Part shown: positions 47,701 to 58,090 of the stretch, one piece after another | How positions within the stretch are numbered: the stretch's first letter is position 1 | Layout: each line of letters opens with the position of its first letter | Origin: Arachis hypogaea | Taxonomy: Eukaryota; Streptophyta; Magnoliopsida; Fabales; Fabaceae | DNA: 64,000 nucleotides | Direction: 5' to 3' | Assembly (NCBI RefSeq): GCF_003086295.3 | Contig: NW_027255453.1 | Location: forward strand, 310,001-374,000 | Notes under the pieces: generated by a model | Databases searched by the model: none | What the model was told of the DNA's origin: nothing | What the model saw: the letters and a program-made list of their open reading frames with translations, nothing else | Position numbers and translations under genes: made by a program

Positions 47701-50700
47701 TATTAGGAAGACAAAAAAAGATGAAAACTTTTTATTTTTAAATTTTGAAACTAAAAAAATAATCTTTTTACCAAAAAGTTAAAAAAAAGATTTTAAAAAA
47801 TATCCAATAAACAAAAATTTAAAAAGTTTAAATTTTTAAAATAATTTATTCTGTATTTATGAAAAAATAGCATTATCCGGTGATAAAAAAATAAAAAAAT
47901 GTTCTTGAAAAAAATTTAGGATTTGAAAAGACAAAATTTTTATTTTTATGAATTTTTAAATTTAAAAATTATAATTTTTTATTGAAAATTAAAAAATAAA
48001 ATAAAGTCCAGTAATATTAGGAAGACAAAAAAAAGATGAAAACTTTTTATTTTTAAATTTTGAAACTAAAAAAATAATCTTTTTACCAAAAAGTGAAAAA
48101 AAAGATTTTAAAAAATATCCAATAAACAAAAATTTAAAAAGTTTAAATTTTTAAAATTAATTTATTCTGTATTTATAAAAAATAGCATTATCCGGTGATA
48201 AAAAAATAAAAAAATTTCTTGAAAAAAATTTAGGATTTGAAAAGACAAAATTTTTATTTTTATGAATTTTTAAATTTAAAAATTATAATTTTTTATTGAA
48301 AATTAAAAAATAAAATAAAGTCCAGTAATATTAGGAAGACAAAAAAAAGATGAAAACTTTTTATTTTTAAATTTTGAAACTAAAAAAAAATCTTTTTACC
48401 AGAAAAGTTGAAAAATAAAGATTTTAAAAAATATCCAATAAACAAAAATTTAAAAAGTTTAAATTTTTAAAATTAATTTATTCTGTATTTATGAAAAAAT
48501 AGCATTATCCGGTGATAAAAAAATAAAAAAATGTTCTTGAAAAAAATTTAGGATTTGAAAAGACATAATTTTTTATTTTTATGAATTTTTAAATTTAAAA
48601 ATTATAATTTTTTATTGAAAATTAAAAAATAAATAAAGTCCAGTAATATTAGGAAGACAAAAAAAAGATGAAAACTTTTTATTTTTAAATTTTGAAACTA
48701 AAAAAATAATCTTTTTACCAAAAAGTTAAAAAAAAGATTTTAAAAAATATCCAATAAACAAAAATTTAAAAAGTTTAAATTTTTAAAATTAATTTATTCT
48801 GTATTTATGAAAAAATAGCATTATCTGGTGATAAAAAATAAAAAAATGTTCTTGGAAAAAAATTTAGGATTTGAAAAGACAAATTTTTTATTTTTATGAA
48901 TTTTTAAATTTAAAAATTATAATTTTTTATTGAAAATTAAAAAATTAAATAAACTCCAGTAATATTAGGAAGACAAAAAACAGATGAAAACTTTTTATTT
49001 TTAAATTTTGAAACTAAAAAAATAATCTTTTTACCAAAAAGTAAAAATAAAGATTTTAAAAAAATCTAATAAACAAAAATTTAAAAAGTATAAATTTTTA
49101 AAATTAATTTATTCTGTATTTATGAAAAAATAGCATTATCCGGTGATAAAAAAATAAAAAAATGTTCTTGAAAAAAATTTAGGATTTGAAAAGACAAATT
49201 TTTATTTTTATGAATTTTTAAATTTAAAAATTATAATTTTTTATTGAAAATTAAAAAATAAAATAAAGTCCAGTAATATTAGGAAGACAAAAAAAAGATG
49301 AAAACTTTTTATTTTTAAATTTTGAAACTAAAAAAATAATCTTTTTACCAAAAAGTTAAAAAAAAGATTTTAAAAAATATCCAATAAACAAAAATTTAAA
49401 AAGTTTAAATTTTTAAAATTAATTTATTCTGTATTTATAAAAAATAGCATTATCCGGTGATAAAAAAATAAAAAAATGTTCTTGAAAAAAATTTAGGATT
49501 TGAAAAGACAAAATTTTTTATTTTTATGAATTTTTAAATTTAAAAATTATAATTTTTTATTGAAAATTAAAAAATAAAATAAAGTCCAGTAATATTAGGA
49601 AGACAAAAAAAAGATGAAAACTTTTTATTTTTAAATTTTGAAACTAAAAAAATAATCTTTTTACCAAAAAGTTAAAAAAAAGATTTTAAAAAATATCAAT
49701 AAACAAAAATTTAAAAAGTTTAAATTTTTAAAATTAATTTATTCTGTATTTATAAAAAATAGCATTATCCGGTGATAAAAAAATAAAAAAATGTTCTTGA
49801 AAAAAATTTAGGATTTGAAAAGACAAAATTTTTTATTTTTATGAATTTTTAAATTTAAAAATTAAATTTTTTATTGAAAATTAAAAAATAAAATAAAGTC
49901 CAGTAATATTAGGAAGACAAAAAAAAGATGAAAACTTTTTATTTTTAAATTTTGAAACTAAAAAAATAATCTTTTTACCAAAAAGTAAAAAAAAGATTTT
50001 AAAAAATATCACATAAACAAAAATTTAAAAAGTTTAAATTTTTAAAATTAATTTATTCTGTATTTATGAAAAAATAGCATTATCCGGTGATAAAAAAATA
50101 AAAAAATGTTCTTGAAAAAAATTTAGGATTTGAAAAGACATAATTTTTTATTTTTATGAATTTTTAAATTTAAAAATTATAATTTTTTATTGAAAATTAA
50201 AAAATAAATAAACTCTAGTAATATTAGGAAGACAAAAAAAAGATGAAAACTTTTTATTTTTAAATTTTGAAACTAAAAAAATAATCTTTTTACCAAAAAG
50301 TTAAAAAAAAGATTTTAAAAAATATCAATAAACAAAAATTTAAAAAGTTTAAATTTTTAAAATTAATTTATTCTGTATTTATAAAAAATAGCATTATCCG
50401 GTGATAAAAAAATAAAAAAATGTTCTTGAAAAAAATTTAGGATTTGAAAAGACAAAATTTTTTATTTTTATGAATTTTTAAATTTAAAAATTATAATTTT
50501 TTATTGAAAATTAAAAAATAAAATAAAGTCCAGTAATATTAGGAAGACAAAAAAAGTGAAAACTTTTTATTTTTAAATTTTGAAACTAAAAAAATAATCT
50601 TTTTACCAAAAAGGTAAAAAAAAGATTTTAAAAAATATCCAATAAACAAAAATTTAAAAAGTTTAAATTTTTAAAATAATTTATTCTGTATTTATAAAAA

Positions 50701-52764
50701 ATAGCTTATCCGGTGATAAAAAAATAAAAAAATGTTCTTGAAAAAAATTTAGGATTTGAAAAGACAAAATTTTTTATTTTTATGAATTTTTAAATTTAAA
50801 AATTATATTTTTTATTGAAAATTAAAAAATAAAATAAAGTCCAGTAATATTAGGAAGACAAAAAAAAGTGAAAACTTTTTATTTTTAAATTTTGAAACTA
50901 AAAAAATAATCTTTTTACCAAAAAGTTAAAAAAAAGATTTTAAAAAATATCACATAAACAAAAATTTAAAAAGTTTAAATTTTTAAAATTAATTTATTCT
51001 GTATTTATGAAAAAATAGCATTATCCGGTGATAAAAAAATAAAAAAATGTTCTTGAAAAAAATTTAGGATTTGAAAAGACATAATTTTTATTTTTATGAA
51101 TTTTTAAATTTAAAAATTATAATTTTTTATTGAAAATTAAAAAATTAAATAAACTCTAGTAATATTAGGAAGACAAAAAAAGATGAAAACTTTTTATTTT
51201 TAAATTTTGAAACTAAAAAAATAATCTTTTTACCAAAAAGTTAAAAAAAAGATTTTAAAAAATATCAAATAAACAAAAATTTAAAAAGTTTAAATTTTTA
51301 AAATTAATTTATTCTGTATTATAAAAAATAGCATTATCCGGTGATAAAAAAAATAAAAAAATGTTCTTGAAAAAAATTTAGGATTTGAAAAGACAAAATT
51401 TTTTATTTTTATGAATTTTTAAATTTAAAAATTATAATTTTTTATTGAAAATTAAAAAATAAAATAAAGTCCAGTAATATTAAGAAGTCAAAAAAAAGAT
51501 GAAAACTTTTTATTTTTAAATTTTGAAACTAAAAAAATAATCTTTTTACAAAAAGTTAAAAAAAAGATTTTAAAAAATATCCAATAAACAAAAATTTAAA
51601 AAGTTTAAATTTTTAAAATTAATTTAGTCTGTATTTATGAAAAAATAGCATTATCCGGTGATAAAAAAATAAAATAATGTTCTTGAAAAAAAATTTAGGA
51701 TTTGAAAAGACATAATTTTTCATTTTTATGAATTTTTAAATTTAAAAATTAAATTTTCTATTGAAAATTAAAAAATTAAATAAACTCCAGTAATATTAAG
51801 AAGACAAAAAAAAGATGAAAACTTTTTATTTTTAAATTTTGAAACTAAAAAAATAATCTTTTTACAAAAAGTTAAAAAAAATTTTAAAAATATCCAATAA
51901 ACAAAAATTTATAAAGTTTAAATTTTTAAAATGAATTTATTATGTATTTATGAAAAAATAGCATTATACGGTGATAAAAAATAAAAAAATGTTCTTGAAA
52001 CAAAATTTAGGATTTGAAAAGAAATAATTTTTATTTTTATGAATTTTTAAATTTAAAAATTATAATTTTTATTGAAAATTAAAAAATAAAATAAAGTCCA
52101 GTAATGTTAGGAAGACAAAAAAAGATGAAAACTTTTTATTTTTAAATTTTGAAACTAAAAAAATAATATTTTTACCAAAAAGTTGAAAAATAAAGATTTT
52201 AAAAAATATCCAATAAACAAAAATTTAAAAAGTTTAAATTTTTAAAATTAATTTATTCTGTATTTATGAAAAAATAGCATTATCCGGTGATAAAAAAATA
52301 AAAAAAATGTTCTTGAAAAAAATTTAGGATTTGAAAAGACATAATTTTTTATTTTATGAACTTTTAAATTTAAAAATTATAACTTTTTATTGAAAATTAA
52401 AAAATTAAATAAACTCCAGTAATATTAGGAAGGAAAAAAAAGATGAAAACTTTTTATTTTTAAATTTTGAAACTAAAAAAATAATCTTTTTACCAAAAAG
52501 TTGAAAAATAAAGATTTTAAAAAATATCCAATAAACAAAAATTTAAAAAGTTTAAATTTTTAAAATTAATTTATTCTGTATTTATGAAAAATAGCATTAT
52601 CCGATGATAAAAAAAAAAAAATGTTCTTGAAAAAAATTTAGGATTTGAAAGACAAATTTTTAATTTTATGAATTTTTAAATTTAAAAATTATAACTTTTT
52701 ATTGAAAATTAAGAAATTAAATAAACTCCAGTAATATTAAGAAGACAAAAAAAGATGAAACTTT
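38749..52764 (-). repeat. AT-rich satellite, block E, inverted orientation, ~315-bp units, ~44 copies
   Basis: Same satellite read on the minus strand. CCGGTGATAA landmarks from 39071 to 52601 give 43 periods averaging about 314.7. It is a distinct subfamily. Read on the + strand, block E has TTTTTACCAAAAAGTTG where block A reversed would have TTTTTATCAAAAAGTCG, and GAATTTTTAAATTTAAAAA where block A reversed would have GAAGTTTTAAATTTAAACA. The 11-bp inverted repeat is kept. Units next to the gap (38749-39070) are degraded. The outer part, about 48000-52760, becomes progressively diverged, with alternating unit types. The block ends at an LTR at 52765. Confidence 0.97.
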
Positions 52765-53630
52765 TGATGTTTTTTGCAAAAAGAATTCAACACACAATCC
52801 AACCGGCAAGTGCTTCGGTCGCATCAAGTAATAATAACTCACGGGAGTGAGGTCGATCCACAGGGATTGAAGGATTGAGCAATTTTAGTTTAGTGGTTGG
52901 TTTAGTCAAGCGAATCAAGATTTGGTTGAGAGATTTTTGATTAACAGAATTTAAATTGCATGGAAAGTAAAGGGAATGGGTAAATTGCATGAAATTAAAG
53001 AGAACTGAAATTTAAAGTGCTGAATCTTAAAGAACAAGAAATTAAATTGCAGAATCTTAAATTGCAAGAAATGTAAATGGCTTGAATTATAAAGGGAATT
53101 GGGAATTGGATTTGCAGAAATTAAACAAGGAAAAGTAAATTGCAACAAACAGAGAAGTAGAAGATAACTTGGATTGAATCGGATCTAAAAACAGAAATGT
53201 AAATGAGATTGAAAAGCATTAAACAGAGAATGTAAAATTGGAATTCAGATCTCAGGACCCAAGAGACTAGATAACCAAGTCTAGATCTCAATGCCTTCCT
53301 AGATCCACCAAGAACAATTGCAAAGGAAATGAAGATTGCAGAGAAAGTAGATGAAGAAGCAATTAACCGAAACGGAAATTCAATTGTGCAGTAAAATTAA
53401 ACAAGATCCCAAGGTGAGATTGAAACAGAAGTTCTTCAATTCTCCACCCAAGATCCGAAGCAAGAAAAGTAAAGAGTATTCGAGCAAGAACAAGGAAGAA
53501 GAGAGATCAATTCTCCTCCCAAATTCCCTTGAATTAAAAACAACAATGCTAAAATTCAAAGTGAGCTCTCTACTAAGTGCCCTCAATCCAAAACCGAAAA
53601 GAAAAACTCCCTAAAACTTAAATCCTATGT

Positions 53631-53638
53631 TATTTATA
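53631..53638 (-). promoter_or_regulatory. TATA box of element 2 LTR
   Basis: TATTTATA on the + strand (TATAAATA on the LTR strand), followed on the + strand by CACTTTCTTC, as in the two related LTRs. Confidence 0.65.
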
Positions 53639-53764
53639 CACTTTCTTCAATTGGTCTTCAAGCCTTGAATTGGGCCTTTGCTCGTGATGGAATTGGGTAG
53701 ATAGAGGCCTTGGTTGATTGCTCTTGGAGTTGGGGAGAGAACCAAAGTGAACCGGGTTTGGAAT

Positions 53765-54265
53765 CATGAAAGCTTGAGTAAAAGTTTGAGTAAAAGTTTG
53801 AGGCAAACTTTTACTCAAACTTTTCATATCAGTCACCCATCCTTGCTGCTACCAACGTTTGGGCCAAAGTTTGGGGTTGGCTCCCCCTTGCACACTCATG
53901 GCGCCAACGTTTGCCAAAAAGTTTGAGGCAAACGTTGGTGCAAACTTTTGCTCTCCAGGGTGTGTTGTTCATGGCGCCAACGTTTGCCAAAAAGTTTGAG
54001 GCAAACGTTGGCGCAAACTTTTGCTCTCCAGGGTGTTGATTTGTGATGCCAATGTTTGCCAAAAAGTTTGAGGCAAACTTTTGGTCAAGCTTTTCTCCCA
54101 AAAGTTTGCGCAAAAGTTTGAGGCAAACTTTTGGTCAAGCTTTTCTCCCAAAAGTTTACGCAAAAGTTTGAGGCAAACTTTTGGTCAAGCTTTTTGCTCC
54201 CTGGTTCATTTTCACTTATTCCAAAAGTTTGAGCTAAAGTTTGAGGCAAACTTTTGCTGAAACTT
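53765..54265 (-). repeat. Palindromic minisatellite of element 2 LTR, ~73-bp period
   Basis: Units starting GCGCCAACGTTTGCC at 53901 and 53974 (and a diverged ATGCCAATG unit near 54046) repeat at ~73 bases. Shorter AAAAGTTTGAGGCAAACTTTT units lie on either side. Each contains GTTTGAGGCAAAC-type self-complementary sequence. The period equals that of element 1's LTR, although the sequence has turned over. Confidence 0.8.
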
Positions 54266-54572
54266 TTTATCCTCTCTTCCTCCTAGCCATTCCTTCTTGC
54301 TTCAACCTTTCTCCAAGCTTTCTTCACCTATCATTAATCAACCAACCACATCAAAGCTATGCTCAAAATCATGAGATATTCATTCTTTCATAATATGTGA
54401 CAATTATAGCATAAAACCTCATGAAATTGCATTAATTCATCTATGGTTGATTAAATCAAAGGAAACATGAAAATCTACCCAATTGGCTTGCTTATGGCTC
54501 AAGAAAGTGCATAATTCAATTGAAAACAAAAGAAAAAGGCTAGTGAAACTAGGCTAAGATGACTTGTCATCA

Positions 54573-56062
54573 CACCACCAAACTTAAAACTTGCTTGTCC
54601 CCAAGCAAGAAAGGACTTATGCTCAACGGTTCTTTCAATTAAGACGGATTGAAGAATAACTTGTCAGCTCCTGTGAGTGAAGTGATTAAGTGACAGTGGG
54701 CTGAACTCTAAATCATATGCTCATGCAAGGGCTTCAGTGCTCACTAGTCCCTACATCTTGGGAGTCTTAGGTCTTAGGATTTCCATCCAAATGGTATCAT
54801 GGAGATCTCTTTATATGTAATCACCTTGAAGCAGCTTATAGTTTTTTTTTTTTGCTTTGGCCTTGACTTTAAGTGTCATGTCTCAAAGCGGCTCTTTAGA
54901 TAAGCTTTCAATCAATACTCCTAAACCAGTTGGTTTTAAGGTATTAGGTGTTAAAGCACCCCTAAGGATTTACTTGCTCAAGCCTCTTTCTTTGACACAA
55001 TTCGACCACAAGCATTTACTAGGCTAACAACTCTTTGAGTTATTGTTTCTTCTTTCTTTTGCCTAGTAATTGATGCTCAGAGCCTTGGGCCATGTTCTTT
55101 TTGCTTTTGTATTTTCTTTATTTTCTTTTGTTTTGTTTGCTGCTTCTTGGATCAATAAATTTTTGAGAATCTCCACCATACTTCTTTGAACTTCATGTCC
55201 TGCCTATGAGCTCTCATGCAAGTTTTTATAAGCATGCAACCTCAATACATAATCACACAACTAGAGCCACCACTTCTCCTAATCTTTTGCTTGCCTCAAA
55301 ATTGTTTAATTCCTCAATCCTTCTTTTCAAAGAACTTTCATGTGATGCATTTTTTGACATATTGAGTGCAAACAAGTTTTGGAGAGTATAGTGTTGTAAA
55401 TGATCAAACATCTCAATTATTGAATTGCAAAAAAAAACTATACTATGCAGTCAGACAGGGGTATTATGTAACTTTCAATTTAGCAGCATCTGATACAAAA
55501 TAATCACTGAACAATACAACCTTTTGGAGTTCGCTTGCCGCCCTCTTCCTCATCATCATCATTGCTAGTCTTCACATTTCTCTTTCATTCCCTTGATTGA
55601 TGATGCTTAATCTTTCCAAAAGCTTGTATGATGTTCTGTAATGATTTTGAAAGTTGCTTGTTCTCCAAGCACTTGAAAAAAAGAAATGGTTAGCTTGCAT
55701 GATTTATTTGTGGGTTTTTGAACTTACTTTGGTGTGAGAACACCAAACTTAGTACCTTGCCAATGGTTCCCATGCATCAGATTAACCATGTGTGAAACTC
55801 TTTTTTTTCTCTTTTTTTTTTCAAAAGCAATAAAACTGATAACAACAGAATAGTTGATTAGTTTATCTAAATGCTTGAAGCTAGCATAATGCAGAAGGTG
55901 AGAATATGTTGTATGATGGAATTTTGGTGGAACACCAAACTTAGAATCCTTCATCCTCCCTTAGATTGTTTTGGTGTGTAACACCAAACTTAGCTTCTTG
56001 CAATATAGATAAAACTAATTAACCTTTTTATTGAAACAGATATGAAAAGAAAGTTACCTCCG
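54573..56062 (-). mobile_element. Non-coding 3' internal region of element 2
   Basis: About 1.5 kb between the hairpin module and the 3' LTR, with no env-like ORF. It contains AAGTTTGGTG motifs (reverse complement at 54579, 55747, 55934 and 55983). Directly before the LTR lies a perfect 8-bp hairpin, CTTGCTTG / CAAGCAAG with a 4-base loop, at 54590-54609. A classical purine-rich PPT is not obvious; GGTGGTG next to the LTR start is the only candidate. Long T and A runs (54842-54854, 55801-55820) account for some open frames. Element 2 is thus more reduced than element 1. Confidence 0.75.
54590..54609 (-). promoter_or_regulatory. 8-bp perfect hairpin just upstream of 3' LTR
   Basis: CTTGCTTG (54590-54597), loop TCCC on the + strand (GGGA on the element strand), CAAGCAAG (54602-54609). 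It lies 17 bases from the LTR boundary, where second-strand priming and 3'-end signals are expected. Confidence 0.55.
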
Positions 56063-56095
56063 GTTGGGTTGCCTCCCAACAAGCGCTCTTTTATT
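56063..56095 (-). promoter_or_regulatory. Conserved AATAAA + 6-bp hairpin module (element 2)
   Basis: On the minus strand: AATAAA (56095-56090), AGCGCT, stem GTTGGG (56080-56075), loop AGGCAA, stem CCCAAC (56068-56063). The module starts 43 nt after the stop codon at 56126-56124, the same spacing as element 1. Three stem pairs differ from element 1 with pairing preserved. Confidence 0.7.
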
Positions 56096-56123
56096 GTCAC
56101 TAGCTTGACATCTTGCTCTTTGA

Positions 56124-56379
56124 TTATGGAGGCTGAAAATCATAGTGCCTCAGCTTTTCTCCTCTTACTGTGAACTTCCTTCCAGTCTCCTCTTTGATGA
56201 TCTCTAGGTGTTCAAGTGAAAGGACTCGGTTCATAGTGTAGTATTTAGATAATTGTAGAGACACCTTCATTGGTTGGGTGTTTAACACCACTTTATCCCC
56301 TGGTGAAAAGCCTTCAGTAGGGATTTTCTTGTTTCTCCACCCTCTTGGCCTCTTCTTCTTTTCTTTCTCAGAAGATAAT
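56124..56379 (-). CDS. Partial tail ORF of element 2 (GDKVVL...EKLRHY module)
   Basis: About 84 codons, open from the junction at 56379 to TAA (56126-56124). Basic start (RKKRRRPRGWRNKKIPTEGF), then SPGDKVVLN, RVLSLEHLEI and RGEKLRHYDFQPP. It is clearly homologous to 4430-4708 in element 1 but has no internal stop and no frameshift. The 5' part, with the expected protease, is missing because the LTR of element 3 begins at 56380. The module may be a residual integrase C-terminus or an independent tail of the gag-protease polyprotein; I cannot decide between these. The intact frame suggests element 2 was active more recently than element 1. Confidence 0.7.
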
Positions 56380-57930
56380 TGACAAACCCCATTTGTAGGG
56401 TTTATCTTGTGCTTGATTTAAGGGATTTTATGACCTTTTACCCACATTTATCCAATAAAATAGCATGGTTTTGTATATTCTCCTTTAATTGTGCTTAAGA
56501 GTGAAAACATGCTTTTAGGACCTAAAATAGCTAAATTTAATTCACCTTGATTCTATTAGATGCCTTGATATGTATGTTAAGTGATTTCAGATTTAGGAGG
56601 CAAAGATTGGATCAAGGGAATGAAGAAAAAGCATGTAAAGTTGGAGAACTCATGAAGAAATGATGGAACCAAAAAGCTGTCAAGCCTGACCTCTTCGCAC
56701 TTAATTGACCATAACTTGAGCTACAGAGATCCAAATGATGCGGTTCCAGTTGGGTTGGAAAGCTAACATCCGGGGCTTCGAAATGATATAAATTTTGCCA
56801 TATGTTGCTTCGCGTTCAGGAGCGCGCACGCGCACTTTGCGCGGGCGCGCCGATTCTGTCCGTGGCCCACTTTAATGAAATCGTCCCCAGCGGTTTTAGG
56901 AGCCTTGTGGGCCCAATCCAACTCATTTCTGATGCTATTTAAGTCAAGGATTGAAGAGGGATGAAAAAATCTAGCTACCATTAGCATAGTTTAGTAGTTA
57001 GAAGTAGTTTCTAGAGAGAGAAGCTCTCACTTCTCTCTAGAATTAGAATTAGGATTAGGATTAGTTCTTAGATCTAGGTTTTAATATTTGCTTTCTTCTA
57101 CTTCTACATCTCAATGCCTTGTTGTTACATTCATTCTTCTTCCATTCTTTTATTGTAATTTTCTTTATGTTGTTCTTATGTTTTGTTGTAGATCTACTAT
57201 TGTTCCTTCCATTTTCTTTCAATTCAATAAGAGGTAATTCATAATAATTGTTCCTCTTTGCTTTTCCATTGTTGATCTCTTGCCTTTGTAGTTAGATCTC
57301 TCTTTAATTCTTACAATTTATGTTGTTTACTTTTATTGCCTTTTATGTGTTTGTTGAAATGCCTCTTATAGCTATTAGTTAGATTTTGTTCCTCTTGGCT
57401 TAGGTAGAGTAATTAGTGACACTTGAGTTATCTAATTCCTTTGTTGATTGGTAATTGGAGAGATTGCTAATTGGTTTAGAGTACACTAAAGCTAGTCTTT
57501 CCTTGGGAGTTGGCTAGGACTTGTGGCTCAAGTCAATTCATCCACTTGACTTTCCTTTATTTAGTAAGGGTTAACTAAGTGGTAGCAATGAACAATTCTC
57601 ATCACAATTGAGAAGGATAACTAGGATAGGACTTCTAATTTTCATACCTTGCCAAGAGCCTTTTATAGTTGTTAGTTTATTTTCATTGCCATTTACTTTT
57701 CATGCTTCTTATCCAAAACCCCAAAATAACTCATAACCAATAACAAGACACTTTATTACAATTCCTAGGGAGAACGACCCGAGGTTTGAATACTTCGGTT
57801 ATTAATTTTAGGGGTTTGTTACTTGTGACAAACAATCTTTTGTATGAAAGGATTATTGTTGGTTTAGAAACTATACTTGCAACGAGAATTCATTTGTGAA
57901 ATTCTAAACCATCAAAAAACCCAATCATCA
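56380..57930 (+). mobile_element. 5' LTR of element 3, 1551 bp
   Basis: Starts TGACAAACCCC (56380) inside the element 2 coding sequence and ends CAATCATCA (57930), three bases before a PBS. The candidate left target duplication is ATAAT (56375-56379); the right one is not identifiable because no 3' LTR of this family is in the window. It contains a CpG-dense cluster (about 56812-56856), a TATA-like TATTTAAG (56937-56944), AGAGAGAAGCTCTCACTTCTCTCT (a near-palindrome, about 57015-57038) and GATTAGGATTAG. The solo LTR at 60513-62010 is a second member of this family. Confidence 0.9.
56812..56856. repeat. CpG-dense cluster in element 3 LTR
   Basis: A short run of GCGCGC, CACGCGCAC and GGCGCGCC motifs upstream of the TATA-like box. 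It is similar in kind to clusters at 31377, 60283 and 61618 in other elements. Confidence 0.65.
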
Positions 57931-57933
57931 AAA

Positions 57934-57951
57934 TGGCGCCGTTGCCGGGGA
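57934..57951 (+). other. Primer-binding site, tRNA-Asp type (element 3)
   Basis: TGGCGCCGTTGCCGGGGA, identical to the site at 1633-1650 although the LTRs of the two elements are unrelated in sequence. It lies three bases after the LTR end. Confidence 0.92.
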
Positions 57952-58090
57952 GTTGCAATGGTGTTATGTTATTGGTTATTGTATATATGTGAATATTGTG
58001 AATATGTTTGCTTTTTGCTTCTTTGTTAGTTTTTAGTTTGTTCTCTTTAGTTGTTCCTATTTTTTTTTTTTTTTGCCCTCTCTTGCTATC

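Larger units (their letters stand above)
52765..54572 (-). mobile_element. 3' LTR of element 2 (Athila-type), complete, 1808 bp
   Basis: Read on the minus strand it starts TGATGACAAGTCATC (54572) and ends ..AAAACATCA (52765). The U5 block with GTCGCATCAAGTAATAA is at 52818-52834. A TATA box is at 53631-53638 and the palindromic U3 repeats at about 53765-54265. Element 2 internal sequence abuts its start at 54573, so this is the 3' LTR. Its other side is satellite block E, and no PBS follows the 3' end, as expected. ORFs on either strand (53351-53614, 53714-54163 and others) arise from the repeats and show no protein family. Confidence 0.88.

Noticed and set aside
6944..52764. Organellar or bacterial contamination because of 14% GC
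   Set aside because: The array is interrupted by plant Ty3/gypsy LTRs with target duplications made of satellite sequence, so the satellite lies in the same nuclear DNA. The flanking joins at 6943 and 52764 still deserve read support.
53714..54163. ORFs encoding repeated SKSLPQTF / GEKLDQKFASNF
   Set aside because: They are translations of the LTR U3 minisatellite; the period and the palindromic arms account for them.
57040..57066. GATTAGGATTAG as interstitial telomere repeat
   Set aside because: Only two to three ATTAGG-like units inside an LTR; plant telomere repeat is TTTAGGG.
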